DNA of 21,388 bases from a virus. A program made the position numbers and the translations under genes. The stretch is taken from IMG/VR virus record IMGVR_UViG_3300042509_001366, positions 1-21,388 of that record. The stretch is one strand, 5' to 3'. Numbering within the stretch: position 1 is the first letter of the stretch; every line of letters begins with the position of its first letter. Shown in pieces: positions 15,305 to 21,388 of this stretch. The notes beneath the pieces were generated by a model. It was not told the origin of the DNA and ran no database searches. It saw nothing but the letters and a program-made list of their open reading frames with translations.

Positions 15305-16197
15305 TACCGCGGCTTGTCGCTCTCCTGCTGGAGGTACTGCCGCAACTGGGCGGGCGGGGTCACAGACACCAGCTTCACGCCGTTGTCGTAGTTGGCCTCC
15401 CAGCACTGCTTGAGCTTGGAACTGACATCGACAGCCTGGATGATCTGCGGCTTGCCGACGCACTTGGGCTTCCAATGCCCGGCCCACGCATCCCAGTTAC
15501 AGAACACCGGGTTGTAGCCCAGCTTCTGCGTGCCGGCGAGCGACAGGTCGCGGGTCATCGTCACGTCCTCAGTCGAAGACTTTTCCGCTTGGTAATGGTC
15601 CGGGTATTCGTAGTAAAACCACGGCTTGTCGTCCGAGCCTTTTGGCTCCGTGATCTCAAAGGCACGCATGTCGTACATGATCAACCCAGTTGGGAGAGCA
15701 GCGCACTCCTGAATGCCAGCGAGCTTGGCGCCCGTGTCGCGGTCGTACATCTCCAGCTTGAAGTCTGGGTTTGCGTTCGCTGACTGATGGGCCTGCCAAC
15801 GGAACACGTACACGTTCTCATGGGGCGGCGGGCCGCAGTAGGGCGCGCCAATCACAACCGGACCCTTGGGGTAATGCTCCACCAAGAAGTCAAACGAAGA
15901 CTTCAGGAACGGCTTTGCATCAGCCTGCCCGGCGTACAGGTCGGGCTTCATGTCCGAATCAATCATCACCAAGACATCGACTCCGTACTGCCGTGCCATG
16001 AGAACGGCACGGTTTCTGGTCATGGTGATGGGTGTGTCTGAGAGGTTCCAGACTTGGATGTTGGAAACGCGAGGATCTTGGGACAGGCTGGTGACCGATG
16101 GCAGCATCCATTCGCGAATGTCAGGCACCTCAGAGGAGATGCCACCATTGCCGCCATACGAAAACGTGCAGAAGCCGATATGAAATTTCTGCTGCAT
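15304..16197 (-). CDS. GT-A glycosyltransferase (GT2-like)
   Basis: The product is 297 residues with the features of a GT-A fold enzyme. TRNRAVLMARQ at 60-70 is the usual nucleotide-sugar side helix, and VLVMIDSDMKP has the DxD-type metal site at D80-D82. PTGLIMYD at 169-176 is the acceptor-side strand, STEDVTMTRDLSLAG holds the ED pair at 210-211, and NWDAWAGHWKP carries the late metal-binding His (H241). All key residues are present, so it should be active. It may add sugar to phage structural protein or DNA, or to host surface glycan. The donor and acceptor are unknown. It is the first gene after the promoter at 16250-16215, with GGGGG 4 bases before the ATG. Glycosyltransferases in structural regions occur in other phages, but the target there is generally unclear. 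Confidence 0.8.
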   Translation of the reverse strand: MQQKFHIGFCTFSYGGNGGISSEVPDIREWMLPSVTSLSQDPRVSNIQVWNLSDTPITMTRNRAVLMARQYGVDVLVMIDSDMKPDLYAGQADAKPFLKSSFDFLVEHYPKGPVVIGAPYCGPPPHENVYVFRWQAHQSANANPDFKLEMYDRDTGAKLAGIQECAALPTGLIMYDMRAFEITEPKGSDDKPWFYYEYPDHYQAEKSSTEDVTMTRDLSLAGTQKLGYNPVFCNWDAWAGHWKPKCVGKPQIIQAVDVSSKLKQCWEANYDNGVKLVSVTPPAQLRQYLQQESDKPR

Positions 16198-16214
16198 AAC
16201 ACCCCCGGGGTTAG

Positions 16215-16250
16215 GTGTACAATTTTACACTAGCTTGACGCGCACGTCAA
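16215..16250 (-). promoter_or_regulatory. Sigma70-like promoter with two 16-bp dyads
   Basis: On the minus strand TTGACG (16250-16245) and TAAAAT (16227-16222) are separated by exactly 17 bases, matching the consensus of a sigma70 promoter. A start near 16216 would give a leader of about 19 bases before the glycosyltransferase ATG at 16197. Two inverted repeats coincide with it. TTGACGTGCGCGTCAA (16250-16235) covers the -35 and GTGTAAAATTGTACAC (16230-16215) covers the -10. Each pairs at 7 of 8 positions, and their centres are 20 bp apart. Dyads in such places are typical of repressor operators, but no regulator is seen here. The stop of the upstream gene lies in the -35. Confidence 0.7.
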
Positions 16251-17437
16251 CGACGATTGTCGCCGTTTTGACGCAGCCCTCCGCGTCGAACTGAACTGCC
16301 TCTGCGATTGGTTGGCACGGGCGGGCGGACGTTGGGCGGCGGAGCTTGCATTCTGGGTTGCCACGCCAGTGCCGCGGGATCGCCTGCCTGTGCCCGCGTA
16401 CGCAGACGCTCCAAGGCGCGGATGTGTGCGCTCCATTCGGCGGGTGGCGCGGCGCCTTGTCGCGTGCCGTAGGTCGCCGCTCGCCACTTGTTCAGTTCAC
16501 CATCGATCCGGGTGAGTTGGGGATTCTGCGTTGGCCTCTCTTGCGGCGCGCTTGCGAGGCGGGCGGGTTTCGACTGCGCGCGATAACCATACCTTCGCGC
16601 CGGTGCTGGCCTCGCCTGTTGAGGGACATCGGGCAACCCAAGAGCAGACTCCTGCGGGTTGTATGCCGTTCCACTCGCAGGCGGCGGCACGGGCCGGGCG
16701 GCACTCATTGCCGGGGCAGGCTGCTCATCGTAGCCCATCGATGGATCGTAGGCGTCCTGCGCTAGCGACGGCCTTGGTTGGTTCGCGGCGGGGTCGTTGC
16801 CAAACGGATTCTGCCACTGAGTGCCGGTCATGTACGGGCTGGCGGCTGACCGAGTCCGCTGAACGTCTTGGCCGGCGAGGTTGAATGGATTGGCGAATTC
16901 GCCACGCTCCAACTGCCCTTCGGCCTGCTGCATGATTTGCGGGAAATCGTAAGTCTTGGGGCCAGTTGCCTGACCGCCACTGTATTGCTGGAGTCGCTCA
17001 GACAGATTTCCGGCAAACGCCTCGCGCTGGCGAAACGTGTCCTGCCAAGGCGCCGCCCTGCCATCGACCCCAGTGGCCTGTGCAACAATCGGACCTGGCC
17101 GATCATCCATAGCGTTGTACGCCATGTTGCCAGCCCAGCTGGGCGATACCTGCGGTGCGCTGTACTGGCCTGTCATGGGATTGAAAGCACGGCTGCTCGC
17201 CGTACCGGGCATCGTCCAAGACTGCACGGGCGAGGTTCCGCCCGCCTGCCCGTACGCCTGCGCGAAGACTTGGTTGGACGGCACCCGTCCGGAGAGATCG
17301 TTCTGACGCGCACCCTGTGGAGGCGTGCCATAAGCGGACATGTTCACAGACGATGCCGCGGGCGCCTGAGAAGCTCCCCAGCCGGGAGCAGGCGACTTGT
17401 TAGGCTGTTGCGTGGGACCGCCGCTCGTCACCCGCAT
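16247..17437 (-). CDS. Long disordered Pro/Gln/Gly-rich protein (396 aa)
   Basis: The ATG at 17437 has AAGGAG 7 bases upstream and overlaps the stop of the 51-residue ORF (TGATG); a TTG one codon earlier is the alternative start. The whole product is low-complexity and rich in Pro, Gln, Ala, Gly and Ser, with hardly any hydrophobic core, so it is probably unstructured. There are scattered short motifs (NPFNLAGQD, NPFGNDP) and a helical patch near residues 310-350 (RIDGELNKWRAATYG, SAHIRALERLRTRAQAGDP). The last 20 residues are strongly basic (RRGSSVRRGGLRQNGDNRR), suggesting nucleic acid or capsid-lattice contact. It lies between the head genes and the packaging genes. I do not recognise a family, and an internal-head or scaffold-like role is only suggested by composition and place. 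Confidence 0.75.
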   Translation of the reverse strand: MRVTSGGPTQQPNKSPAPGWGASQAPAASSVNMSAYGTPPQGARQNDLSGRVPSNQVFAQAYGQAGGTSPVQSWTMPGTASSRAFNPMTGQYSAPQVSPSWAGNMAYNAMDDRPGPIVAQATGVDGRAAPWQDTFRQREAFAGNLSERLQQYSGGQATGPKTYDFPQIMQQAEGQLERGEFANPFNLAGQDVQRTRSAASPYMTGTQWQNPFGNDPAANQPRPSLAQDAYDPSMGYDEQPAPAMSAARPVPPPASGTAYNPQESALGLPDVPQQARPAPARRYGYRAQSKPARLASAPQERPTQNPQLTRIDGELNKWRAATYGTRQGAAPPAEWSAHIRALERLRTRAQAGDPAALAWQPRMQAPPPNVRPPVPTNRRGSSVRRGGLRQNGDNRR

Positions 17438-17592
17438 CAACGATCTCCTTGTTGCGTGGACAGGCCGTCAGTGCCCGTGCCAGACCCGTAGAACATCCGG
17501 AGACGCTCAGCGTCGTCCTGCGAAAGACTGCGGATCTCAGCGATCAGCTGACGCAGGAAGTCCAGGTTCTGGATGGCGGGAGGTTGATCCAT
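17437..17592 (-). CDS. Small coupled ORF (51 aa)
   Basis: The frame opens at the ATG at 17592, right at the end of the terminator T-run, and closes with TGA shared with the next ATG (TGATG). The product is 51 residues starting MDQPPAIQNLDFLRQLIAEI and then RSLSQDDAERLRMFYGSGTG. It is mainly one amphipathic helix with a polar tail. No clear Shine-Dalgarno precedes the start, and transcripts would arrive only by terminator read-through or an unseen promoter. The text has a natural amino-acid composition and translational coupling to the next gene, so I consider it real but of unknown function. Confidence 0.55.
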   Translation of the reverse strand: MDQPPAIQNLDFLRQLIAEIRSLSQDDAERLRMFYGSGTGTDGLSTQQGDR

Positions 17593-17596
17593 ATAG

Positions 17597-17630
17597 AAAA
17601 CGGGGCCAGGATGTTCCCACCCTGGCCCCG
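17597..17630 (-). terminator. Intrinsic terminator after the decoration gene
   Basis: On the minus strand the sequence CGGGGCCAGG is followed by ten loop bases and the exact complement CCTGGCCCCG, then TTTTC. The 10-bp perfect GC-rich stem plus the T tract is a classical rho-independent terminator. It ends the capsid-gene transcript and leaves 27 bases between the decoration stop and the stem. It would let the abundant head messages be shorter than the rest of the region. Confidence 0.85.
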
Positions 17631-17656
17631 CCCCCGAAAGCCCGCGAAGGGCAGTT

Positions 17657-18274
17657 TTACGAAGCCCGAGTCTTCACAAGAGCCAGAACAGCAGTGCCGG
17701 TCGTCTGACCCGAGCTTGCTGCGTAGCCGATGACACCGATGCCGTTGTCGTTGCCGCCAGTGGTAGCCGCAGCCAGCGGAGACACCGTGACACGGCCAGC
17801 CGTGGTGGAGGTGCTGGCCGCAGCCGTCACCACCGACAGGGCCGAGCGAACAGCAACGTCCGAACCGGAGAGGGCAACCGACACTTCGGTCGGGCCATCC
17901 ACCGTCACCCAGAACACATCGTTGTTAGCCACGCCGCCAGCAGGGAGGAACTCGTCCACCACGCCAACGTACGGATCGTTCGCAACGGCCGCGTAACCGT
18001 CAGCAACGGTCGCCACGCCCCGAGCAGACGATGTCAGCCGTACAACCCGCTTGGGCAGCAGGGCCGCGCCGGAAGTGTTCCGAACAGCAATGCAGACCTT
18101 GCGACGATTGCTGCGGACCTGACCGCTGACGGGGTTCACATCGGTGAACTCCTTCACGCAGCCAACCCAGTTGTCGCCGTACGATGCACCACTGATGCCG
18201 TACAGACTGTCATTCACACCATCGATTCCGAGCGTCTGGCCAAGGCCGAACGGCGGATCAGCTTGCAATCCCAT
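17657..18274 (-). CDS. Capsid decoration / head fibre-like protein
   Basis: The product is 205 residues, starting MGLQADPPFGLGQTLGIDGV. The centre reads as a beta-barrel cement protein: KVCIAVRNTSGAALLPKRVV, VADGYAAVANDPYVGVVDEF, LPAGGVANNDVFWVTVDGPT, then VRSALSVVTAAASTSTTAGR and GVIGYAASSGQTTGTAVLAL. The pattern (xxNxSGxxLxxxxVVRL, VGVVDEF, VxxGxxFWVTVxGP) is common among short proteins encoded directly after major capsid genes, which bind the outer capsid and stabilise it. AAGGA lies about 12 bases before the ATG at 18274. It is followed by the terminator. The role is family-level inference and I cannot name the phage group. Confidence 0.72.
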   Translation of the reverse strand: MGLQADPPFGLGQTLGIDGVNDSLYGISGASYGDNWVGCVKEFTDVNPVSGQVRSNRRKVCIAVRNTSGAALLPKRVVRLTSSARGVATVADGYAAVANDPYVGVVDEFLPAGGVANNDVFWVTVDGPTEVSVALSGSDVAVRSALSVVTAAASTSTTAGRVTVSPLAAATTGGNDNGIGVIGYAASSGQTTGTAVLALVKTRAS

Positions 18275-18292
18275 TTCTGTTTTTATCCTTTC

Positions 18293-19411
18293 TCAGGCGG
18301 TGATGATCTTGAAGAAGTTGCGCGGCGACTTGAACTTCAGGTTGCCGAGCGTGGAAACCACGTACCTAAATTGCTGCGTGATTTCGTCGTAGAACGGTCC
18401 CTCACTGTTGAGCAACTGGCCTTCCATGCACAACAGTTCGATGTTGCCGACCGACAGACCGTAGCCCGTGCCTGCGGGAACACTCCCCTCAGACCCGATT
18501 TCCACGCCGTCCAACTCAAACACATCGGTGAAGCCATAGCTCCGCAGACCGTTGGTGCGGCTGACGATCACCCGCTCCTTGGAGTCCAGCGTGTTGAGGA
18601 AGTCGATGTAGCTGCGCCGGTCAAGGAGCAGCATGTCCACTTGATCTTCCTTGCTATCGTTCCGGCGAGTCTGATGAATCGCCTCACGCACAGCCTTCAC
18701 GCAGTTGCTCGCCCACGTGTTGTTGGGCGAAGCGTTGAAGTACGTGCTGGTTCCGTTGACAATCACAGGCGTGAAAAAATCGAACTCCGCCTCGGCCGAG
18801 CCGTTGGGCCAGACGCCCGTGGTCTGCGAGCCGCCGTACGCACCCAGCACCGTCGAAAGACCGGCGTAGGTGTCGGACGGGAAGTAGAACGGATCGGCAG
18901 GGTTCGCCGCCCGAGCCGCGCCGGTGGTGATGTTGATCGTCTGGCCACCGTGCGCCAGCATCGATTCAATGCCGTGGAAGCGAAGCTCGTTGCCAGCAGC
19001 GTAGCCGTCAACGATCCACTCCTTGGCAAGATACTGCTCCATGCTCGTCAGGAGACGGCTGGACATCTTGCCGGCGACGTTGACCAGAGCCTGTGCGCTC
19101 CGATTTTCCAACATCTCCTTTTTGTAGATCGCGTCACTGACCTGTGCGCCCCGGAATTCCAACTCTGCTCGCTTCCAGAGATTCTGCCGAGCGAACACGC
19201 GAGGCGTTTCACCGTTGTTCCCCGATGGAACGTGATTTTTAAACTGGATCTCCCAGTCGAAACCTCTGCCGCTCATGTTGGTCCGGATCTGTCCCGCACC
19301 CTCAAGCGCGGCAAACAACTTGTACTTACGAAGCGATGCAACCTCCTCCTCGCGGAGGTGATTGACAATCGTCGTAGCGATAGACCTTGCCCAGTCGGTC
19401 GAACTAGCCAT
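18293..19411 (-). CDS. Major capsid protein (HK97-fold candidate)
   Basis: The product is 372 residues and begins MASSTDWARSIATTIVNHLR. Its ATG overlaps the scaffold stop (TGATG). Text typical of an HK97-fold capsid shell protein is present: an N-terminal arm, SGRGFDWEIQFKNHV, AELEFRGAQVSDAIYKKEML with the long spine helix from 100 to 140, and SRLLTSMEQYLAKEWIVDGY. The P-domain strand is VDMLLLDRRSYIDFLNTL. The end SVGNIELLCMEGQLLNSEGPFY then RYVVSTLGNLKFKSPRNFFKIITA is the usual closing beta strand. The position after a scaffold-like gene and before a cement-like gene is the standard head order. No cleavage or protease domain is visible. The fold is inferred from size and context. Confidence 0.82.
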   Translation of the reverse strand: MASSTDWARSIATTIVNHLREEEVASLRKYKLFAALEGAGQIRTNMSGRGFDWEIQFKNHVPSGNNGETPRVFARQNLWKRAELEFRGAQVSDAIYKKEMLENRSAQALVNVAGKMSSRLLTSMEQYLAKEWIVDGYAAGNELRFHGIESMLAHGGQTINITTGAARAANPADPFYFPSDTYAGLSTVLGAYGGSQTTGVWPNGSAEAEFDFFTPVIVNGTSTYFNASPNNTWASNCVKAVREAIHQTRRNDSKEDQVDMLLLDRRSYIDFLNTLDSKERVIVSRTNGLRSYGFTDVFELDGVEIGSEGSVPAGTGYGLSVGNIELLCMEGQLLNSEGPFYDEITQQFRYVVSTLGNLKFKSPRNFFKIITA

Positions 19412-20445
19412 CAGATAACTCCATCGTTAGCGAGTTGGCTTCTCAGCCGTTCCTCAAAACTCATCCGCTGGCGCGGTGCCCGCGGTTCCGTAGTCCCAGC
19501 ACTTCGATTCGGGGTGCGTGTTGCGCGCTCCCGAAGGAACTGCATGTTCTGTTGTGCCACCGGGTCCGCAGGTGCCGCTGGGGCCGGTGCTGGCGCTGGC
19601 ACCCCTGCGAAACCCTGCGCCGGTTGTGCCTGCTGCATCTGCTGATAGCGCATGTTCAAAAGATCGCGCTGCAGCATGCCGGTCGCGTACTTCCAGCGAG
19701 ACTCAGGCGAGGCAATGCCTAGCTCCTGGGCCTGCGCGATGTACTGCGAGATTGCCTGACCTTCACGGGTCGGCTGGCCGTTCTGGTCATAGAGCCAGTC
19801 AGCGTTCTGTCGCTCAAGATCCGAAACGTAGTTCTGGGTCTTGTACTGGTTGAGATGGTTCTGCACCATCTCCTGCGCCTTCTGGATCGCAACCTGCTCA
19901 ACGAAGGGCTTGAGCGTGTTTTCGGGATCGGTCACCAGCTTGCGGGCGAAGTCCGCCGTGTAGCTCTGATATTCCCTCAGAGCCTGCTGGGCCTCATAGG
20001 GAGCGTCGGGTGCGATGACTTCCTTGCCCGTGGCGGGGTCGCGGACGATGTAGCTCTTCCACGTATCCTTCACCTGCGGCGGCGACCACCACTTCGGAGC
20101 TTCGGGTTCCTTCGGCTTGGCAGCTTCAGCCTGGGACTTCTTCCAAGCCTCAAACTCCCGCTGGTTCCGCAGGTACTCTTGGGCGTAGGGAACGACCTGC
20201 TGGTACTGCTGCAGCTGACGCTGGGTTTCCCCGTAGCCGTTGTAGGCCCGGTAGAGGTTCTGGGCGATGGAGAGATCGTCCTGCCCTTGGAAGTCGGGGA
20301 GATGCCGGAACGCAGAGTAGGGGGTGTCGAAGCCGGGAGTAGAAGTCTCCGTACCGGCCGAACTCTCAACTGGAGAGTCGTAGCTCGCCGTCTGCTCTGC
20401 GACGGGAGCGTCCTGCGTCTGGATGTCTGGTGTTTCGTCTGACAT
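19411..20445 (-). CDS. Scaffolding-like protein (344 aa)
   Basis: The ATG at 20445 has AAGGA 6 bases upstream. Residues 1-45 are acidic and disordered (MSDETPDIQTQDAPVAEQTA). Residues 60-120 are Gln/Arg-rich helices (QRQLQQYQQVVPYAQEYLRN then EAWKKSQAEAAKPKEPEAPK), and residues 165-275 are long amphipathic helices (YTADFARKLVTDPENTL, EQVAIQKAQEMVQNHLNQYK). A Pro/Ala linker (GVPAPAPAPAAPADP) precedes a basic C-terminus (RATRTPNRSAGTTEPRAPRQ and SFEERLRSQL). An acidic start, coiled-coil core and basic capsid-binding tail immediately upstream of the capsid gene are typical of phage scaffolding proteins. No protease motif is visible, so head maturation may use scaffold release. The identification is by composition and position. 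Confidence 0.75.
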   Translation of the reverse strand: MSDETPDIQTQDAPVAEQTASYDSPVESSAGTETSTPGFDTPYSAFRHLPDFQGQDDLSIAQNLYRAYNGYGETQRQLQQYQQVVPYAQEYLRNQREFEAWKKSQAEAAKPKEPEAPKWWSPPQVKDTWKSYIVRDPATGKEVIAPDAPYEAQQALREYQSYTADFARKLVTDPENTLKPFVEQVAIQKAQEMVQNHLNQYKTQNYVSDLERQNADWLYDQNGQPTREGQAISQYIAQAQELGIASPESRWKYATGMLQRDLLNMRYQQMQQAQPAQGFAGVPAPAPAPAAPADPVAQQNMQFLRERATRTPNRSAGTTEPRAPRQRMSFEERLRSQLANDGVI

Positions 20446-20493
20446 GTATTTCCTTTCGGGGGAAGGGTCTACATAGTCAGTGTCCTGTTTCTC

Positions 20494-21174
20494 CTATTTT
20501 GTTACGGTTCCGTAGATGGCGGCGCTCTCATCTGGAGTCAGGCGAAGCATGCGAATGGCTTCTTCAGCCGAAATATCAGGGCGCTTCCATTCAGGATGAG
20601 CTGGGAAAACCCAGCCATCGATCACCCCCCACGTTCCGTCTGGCATGGCGCCGACGTTTGACTTGTGCGCATCGCCCCAATCGACGCCCCTAGCCAAAAG
20701 CGACTGCTTGAGCCTCTCTGCCCCGCTAGAAAACGGGGCGGCGTACATGCCTCGCGAATAGACCGTGCGCGCCATCGGCTGGAACGCAACCGCCACGTTC
20801 GGGCCAGCCTGCTCCGCGCCCCAGTACGGAACGATTCCTGGAACGTCATGCGGATGACCTGCGCTGAAGTCGGTTGGAGCCGCATCTCCGACCCTCACTT
20901 TCAGTACGTGCGCCGGGGATCCTTGGCGAGGCATGGCTTCCCACACCAAAGACTCAGCCCCGGATCCCAGGTAGCGGCCAAGCTCCATCTTGTTGTCGCA
21001 AACAACCTGATCGATGCGATCCAGAGACTTCGGATATTGGTAAAGCAGATCCTCCGCCATCCGCCACCCGGCTCGCTCGGCGGCGTAGACGGCGTCTGCC
21101 GCTTCACGCATGCGCGGCGCTTTGGATGCGGAATGCCCGAGACGCAGGATCAGATCGTCTAGGTAGTTAGGCAC
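20494..21174 (-). CDS. Small protein kinase-fold (APH-like) protein
   Basis: The start is GTG at 21174, with AGGAG 8 bases upstream. The product is 226 residues. Residues 70-75 (GSGAES) match a glycine-rich nucleotide loop. Residues 90-93 (VLKV) carry the strand-3 Lys at K92, and VAVAFQPMARTV near 127-138 resembles the hinge strand. WGDAHKSNVG at 166-175 is a catalytic loop of the aminoglycoside phosphotransferase type (GDxHxxN) with Asp168 and Asn173. VIDGW has the metal-binding Asp186. All catalytic positions are present, so phosphotransfer activity is plausible. The N-terminal 60 residues form a helical extension. Both the ATP-binding lobe and the C-lobe are short. The substrate is unknown. 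It is encoded just upstream of the scaffold gene. A degenerate or structural use of the fold cannot be excluded. Confidence 0.65.
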   Translation of the reverse strand: MPNYLDDLILRLGHSASKAPRMREAADAVYAAERAGWRMAEDLLYQYPKSLDRIDQVVCDNKMELGRYLGSGAESLVWEAMPRQGSPAHVLKVRVGDAAPTDFSAGHPHDVPGIVPYWGAEQAGPNVAVAFQPMARTVYSRGMYAAPFSSGAERLKQSLLARGVDWGDAHKSNVGAMPDGTWGVIDGWVFPAHPEWKRPDISAEEAIRMLRLTPDESAAIYGTVTK

Positions 21175-21182
21175 TGAGCAGG

Positions 21183-21200
21183 CTCCTGTATTGCTACAGG
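21183..21200 (-). promoter_or_regulatory. GCAA-tetraloop hairpin covering the Shine-Dalgarno of the kinase-like gene
   Basis: The minus strand reads CCTGTA GCAA TACAGG AG. A 6-bp perfect stem is closed by a GNRA tetraloop, and the 3' arm includes AGG of the AGGAG ribosome-binding site. Folding would reduce initiation at the GTG (21174). It could also simply be a weak hairpin after the stop of the upstream gene. No T tract follows, so it is not a terminator. Confidence 0.5.
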
Positions 21201-21212
21201 ACTAGTGCCCAG

Positions 21213-21388
21213 CTACTCCACATCAACGTCCGACTCAGTCTCTATCCACACTCTTGCGCCGCAGCTGAGAGGGTGGTCTGGCTCATACCGGATCACGCAC
21301 GGGCCGCTGATTTTCACCGAATGGCCGTACCTGTTCTCTTTGTAGTTCTTCACTGTGAGGACAGGATTCCGCTCACCAGTCTTCTGGT
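21213..21388 (-). CDS. Partial gene at the right edge (C-terminal 57 residues)
   Basis: A frame is open from the right edge to TAG at 21215-21213. The visible text (QKTGERNPVLTVKNYKENRY, then KISGPCVIRYEPDHPLSCGA and WIETESDVDVE) has a natural composition and an acidic end. It contains two Cys residues and a beta-strand character, but no motif that I recognise. It is on the same strand as all other genes and precedes the kinase-like gene by 38 bases. The start lies outside the window. The function is unknown. Confidence 0.65.
   Translation of the reverse strand, partial: QKTGERNPVLTVKNYKENRYGHSVKISGPCVIRYEPDHPLSCGARVWIETESDVDVE

Noticed and set aside
14675-15487. A longer version of the zinc-finger gene starting at 15487
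   Set aside because: The extra N-terminal residues overlap the glycosyltransferase gene and read as out-of-frame text. The ATG at 15304 directly follows the upstream stop and starts with a clear four-Cys motif.
16235-16250. The TTGACGTGCGCGTCAA dyad as a terminator for the disordered protein gene
   Set aside because: The stem has only six perfect pairs and is followed by GCTAGTGTAAAATT, not by a T tract.
20446-20493. Promoter for the scaffold gene in the gap after the kinase-like gene
   Set aside because: A TATGTA is present but no acceptable -35 is seen, and the 48-base gap is otherwise explained by a Shine-Dalgarno.
1-21388. Plus-strand ORFs of 60-460 codons across the window
   Set aside because: They are mirror frames of the minus-strand genes, lack ribosome-binding sites, are Arg/Ala/Pro-rich and contain no recognisable motifs.
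1-21388. tRNA genes, CRISPR arrays, insertion sequences, integrase or attachment sites
   Set aside because: None was seen. There are no cloverleaf-like sequences, no spaced short repeats and no transposase motifs. Repeats are confined to coding sequence.

Overview
The window is a tightly packed stretch of a tailed double-stranded DNA phage (or prophage) genome. It has a moderately high GC content (roughly 60% by eye). Every gene I can support lies on the minus strand, so transcription runs from the right end to the left end. Stop and start codons usually overlap (ATGA, GTGA, TGATG, TAATG), and there is almost no non-coding DNA. A P22-type portal, a head-tail adaptor and a tail-nozzle-like protein are present. 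There is no tape measure, tail tube, sheath or tail-assembly chaperone. This points to a short-tailed (podovirus-like) virion. Shine-Dalgarno sequences of the GGAGG type and one good sigma70-like promoter suggest a bacterial host, probably Gram-negative. Nothing identifies the host more closely.

Layout in order of transcription (right to left). (1) A cut-off gene at the right edge, then a small kinase-fold protein (21174-20494) whose Shine-Dalgarno lies in a GCAA-capped hairpin. (2) Head module: scaffold-like protein (20445-19411), major capsid protein (19411-18293) and decoration-like protein (18274-17657), closed by a clear intrinsic terminator (17630-17597). (3) A 51-residue ORF and a long disordered protein (17437-16247). 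(4) A sigma70-like promoter carrying two 16-bp near-palindromes. It drives a GT-A glycosyltransferase (16197-15304), a zinc-finger protein that may be the small terminase (15304-14675), a Cys-rich mini-protein overlapping it (14793-14620), the large terminase (14660-12975), a small protein (12978-12661) and the portal (12634-10664). (5) A conserved hypothetical (10680-10147), then about 6 kb of fibre and adhesin genes (10150-3980). Four of these share a related N-terminal module, and one carries FN3 and discoidin-like domains. (6) An 82-residue protein, the head-tail adaptor (3726-2590), a 91-residue protein and a large nozzle-like protein running off the left edge (2321-1). The nozzle-like protein has two blocks of GGSGYT-type repeats.

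Together the genes build and fill a capsid (scaffold, capsid, decoration, terminase, portal), close it with adaptor and nozzle, and arm it with an unusually varied fibre set. The glycosyltransferase and the kinase-like protein are accessory enzymes placed inside the structural region. I see no integrase, replication, lysis, tRNA or CRISPR features. The plus strand appears to carry no genes.
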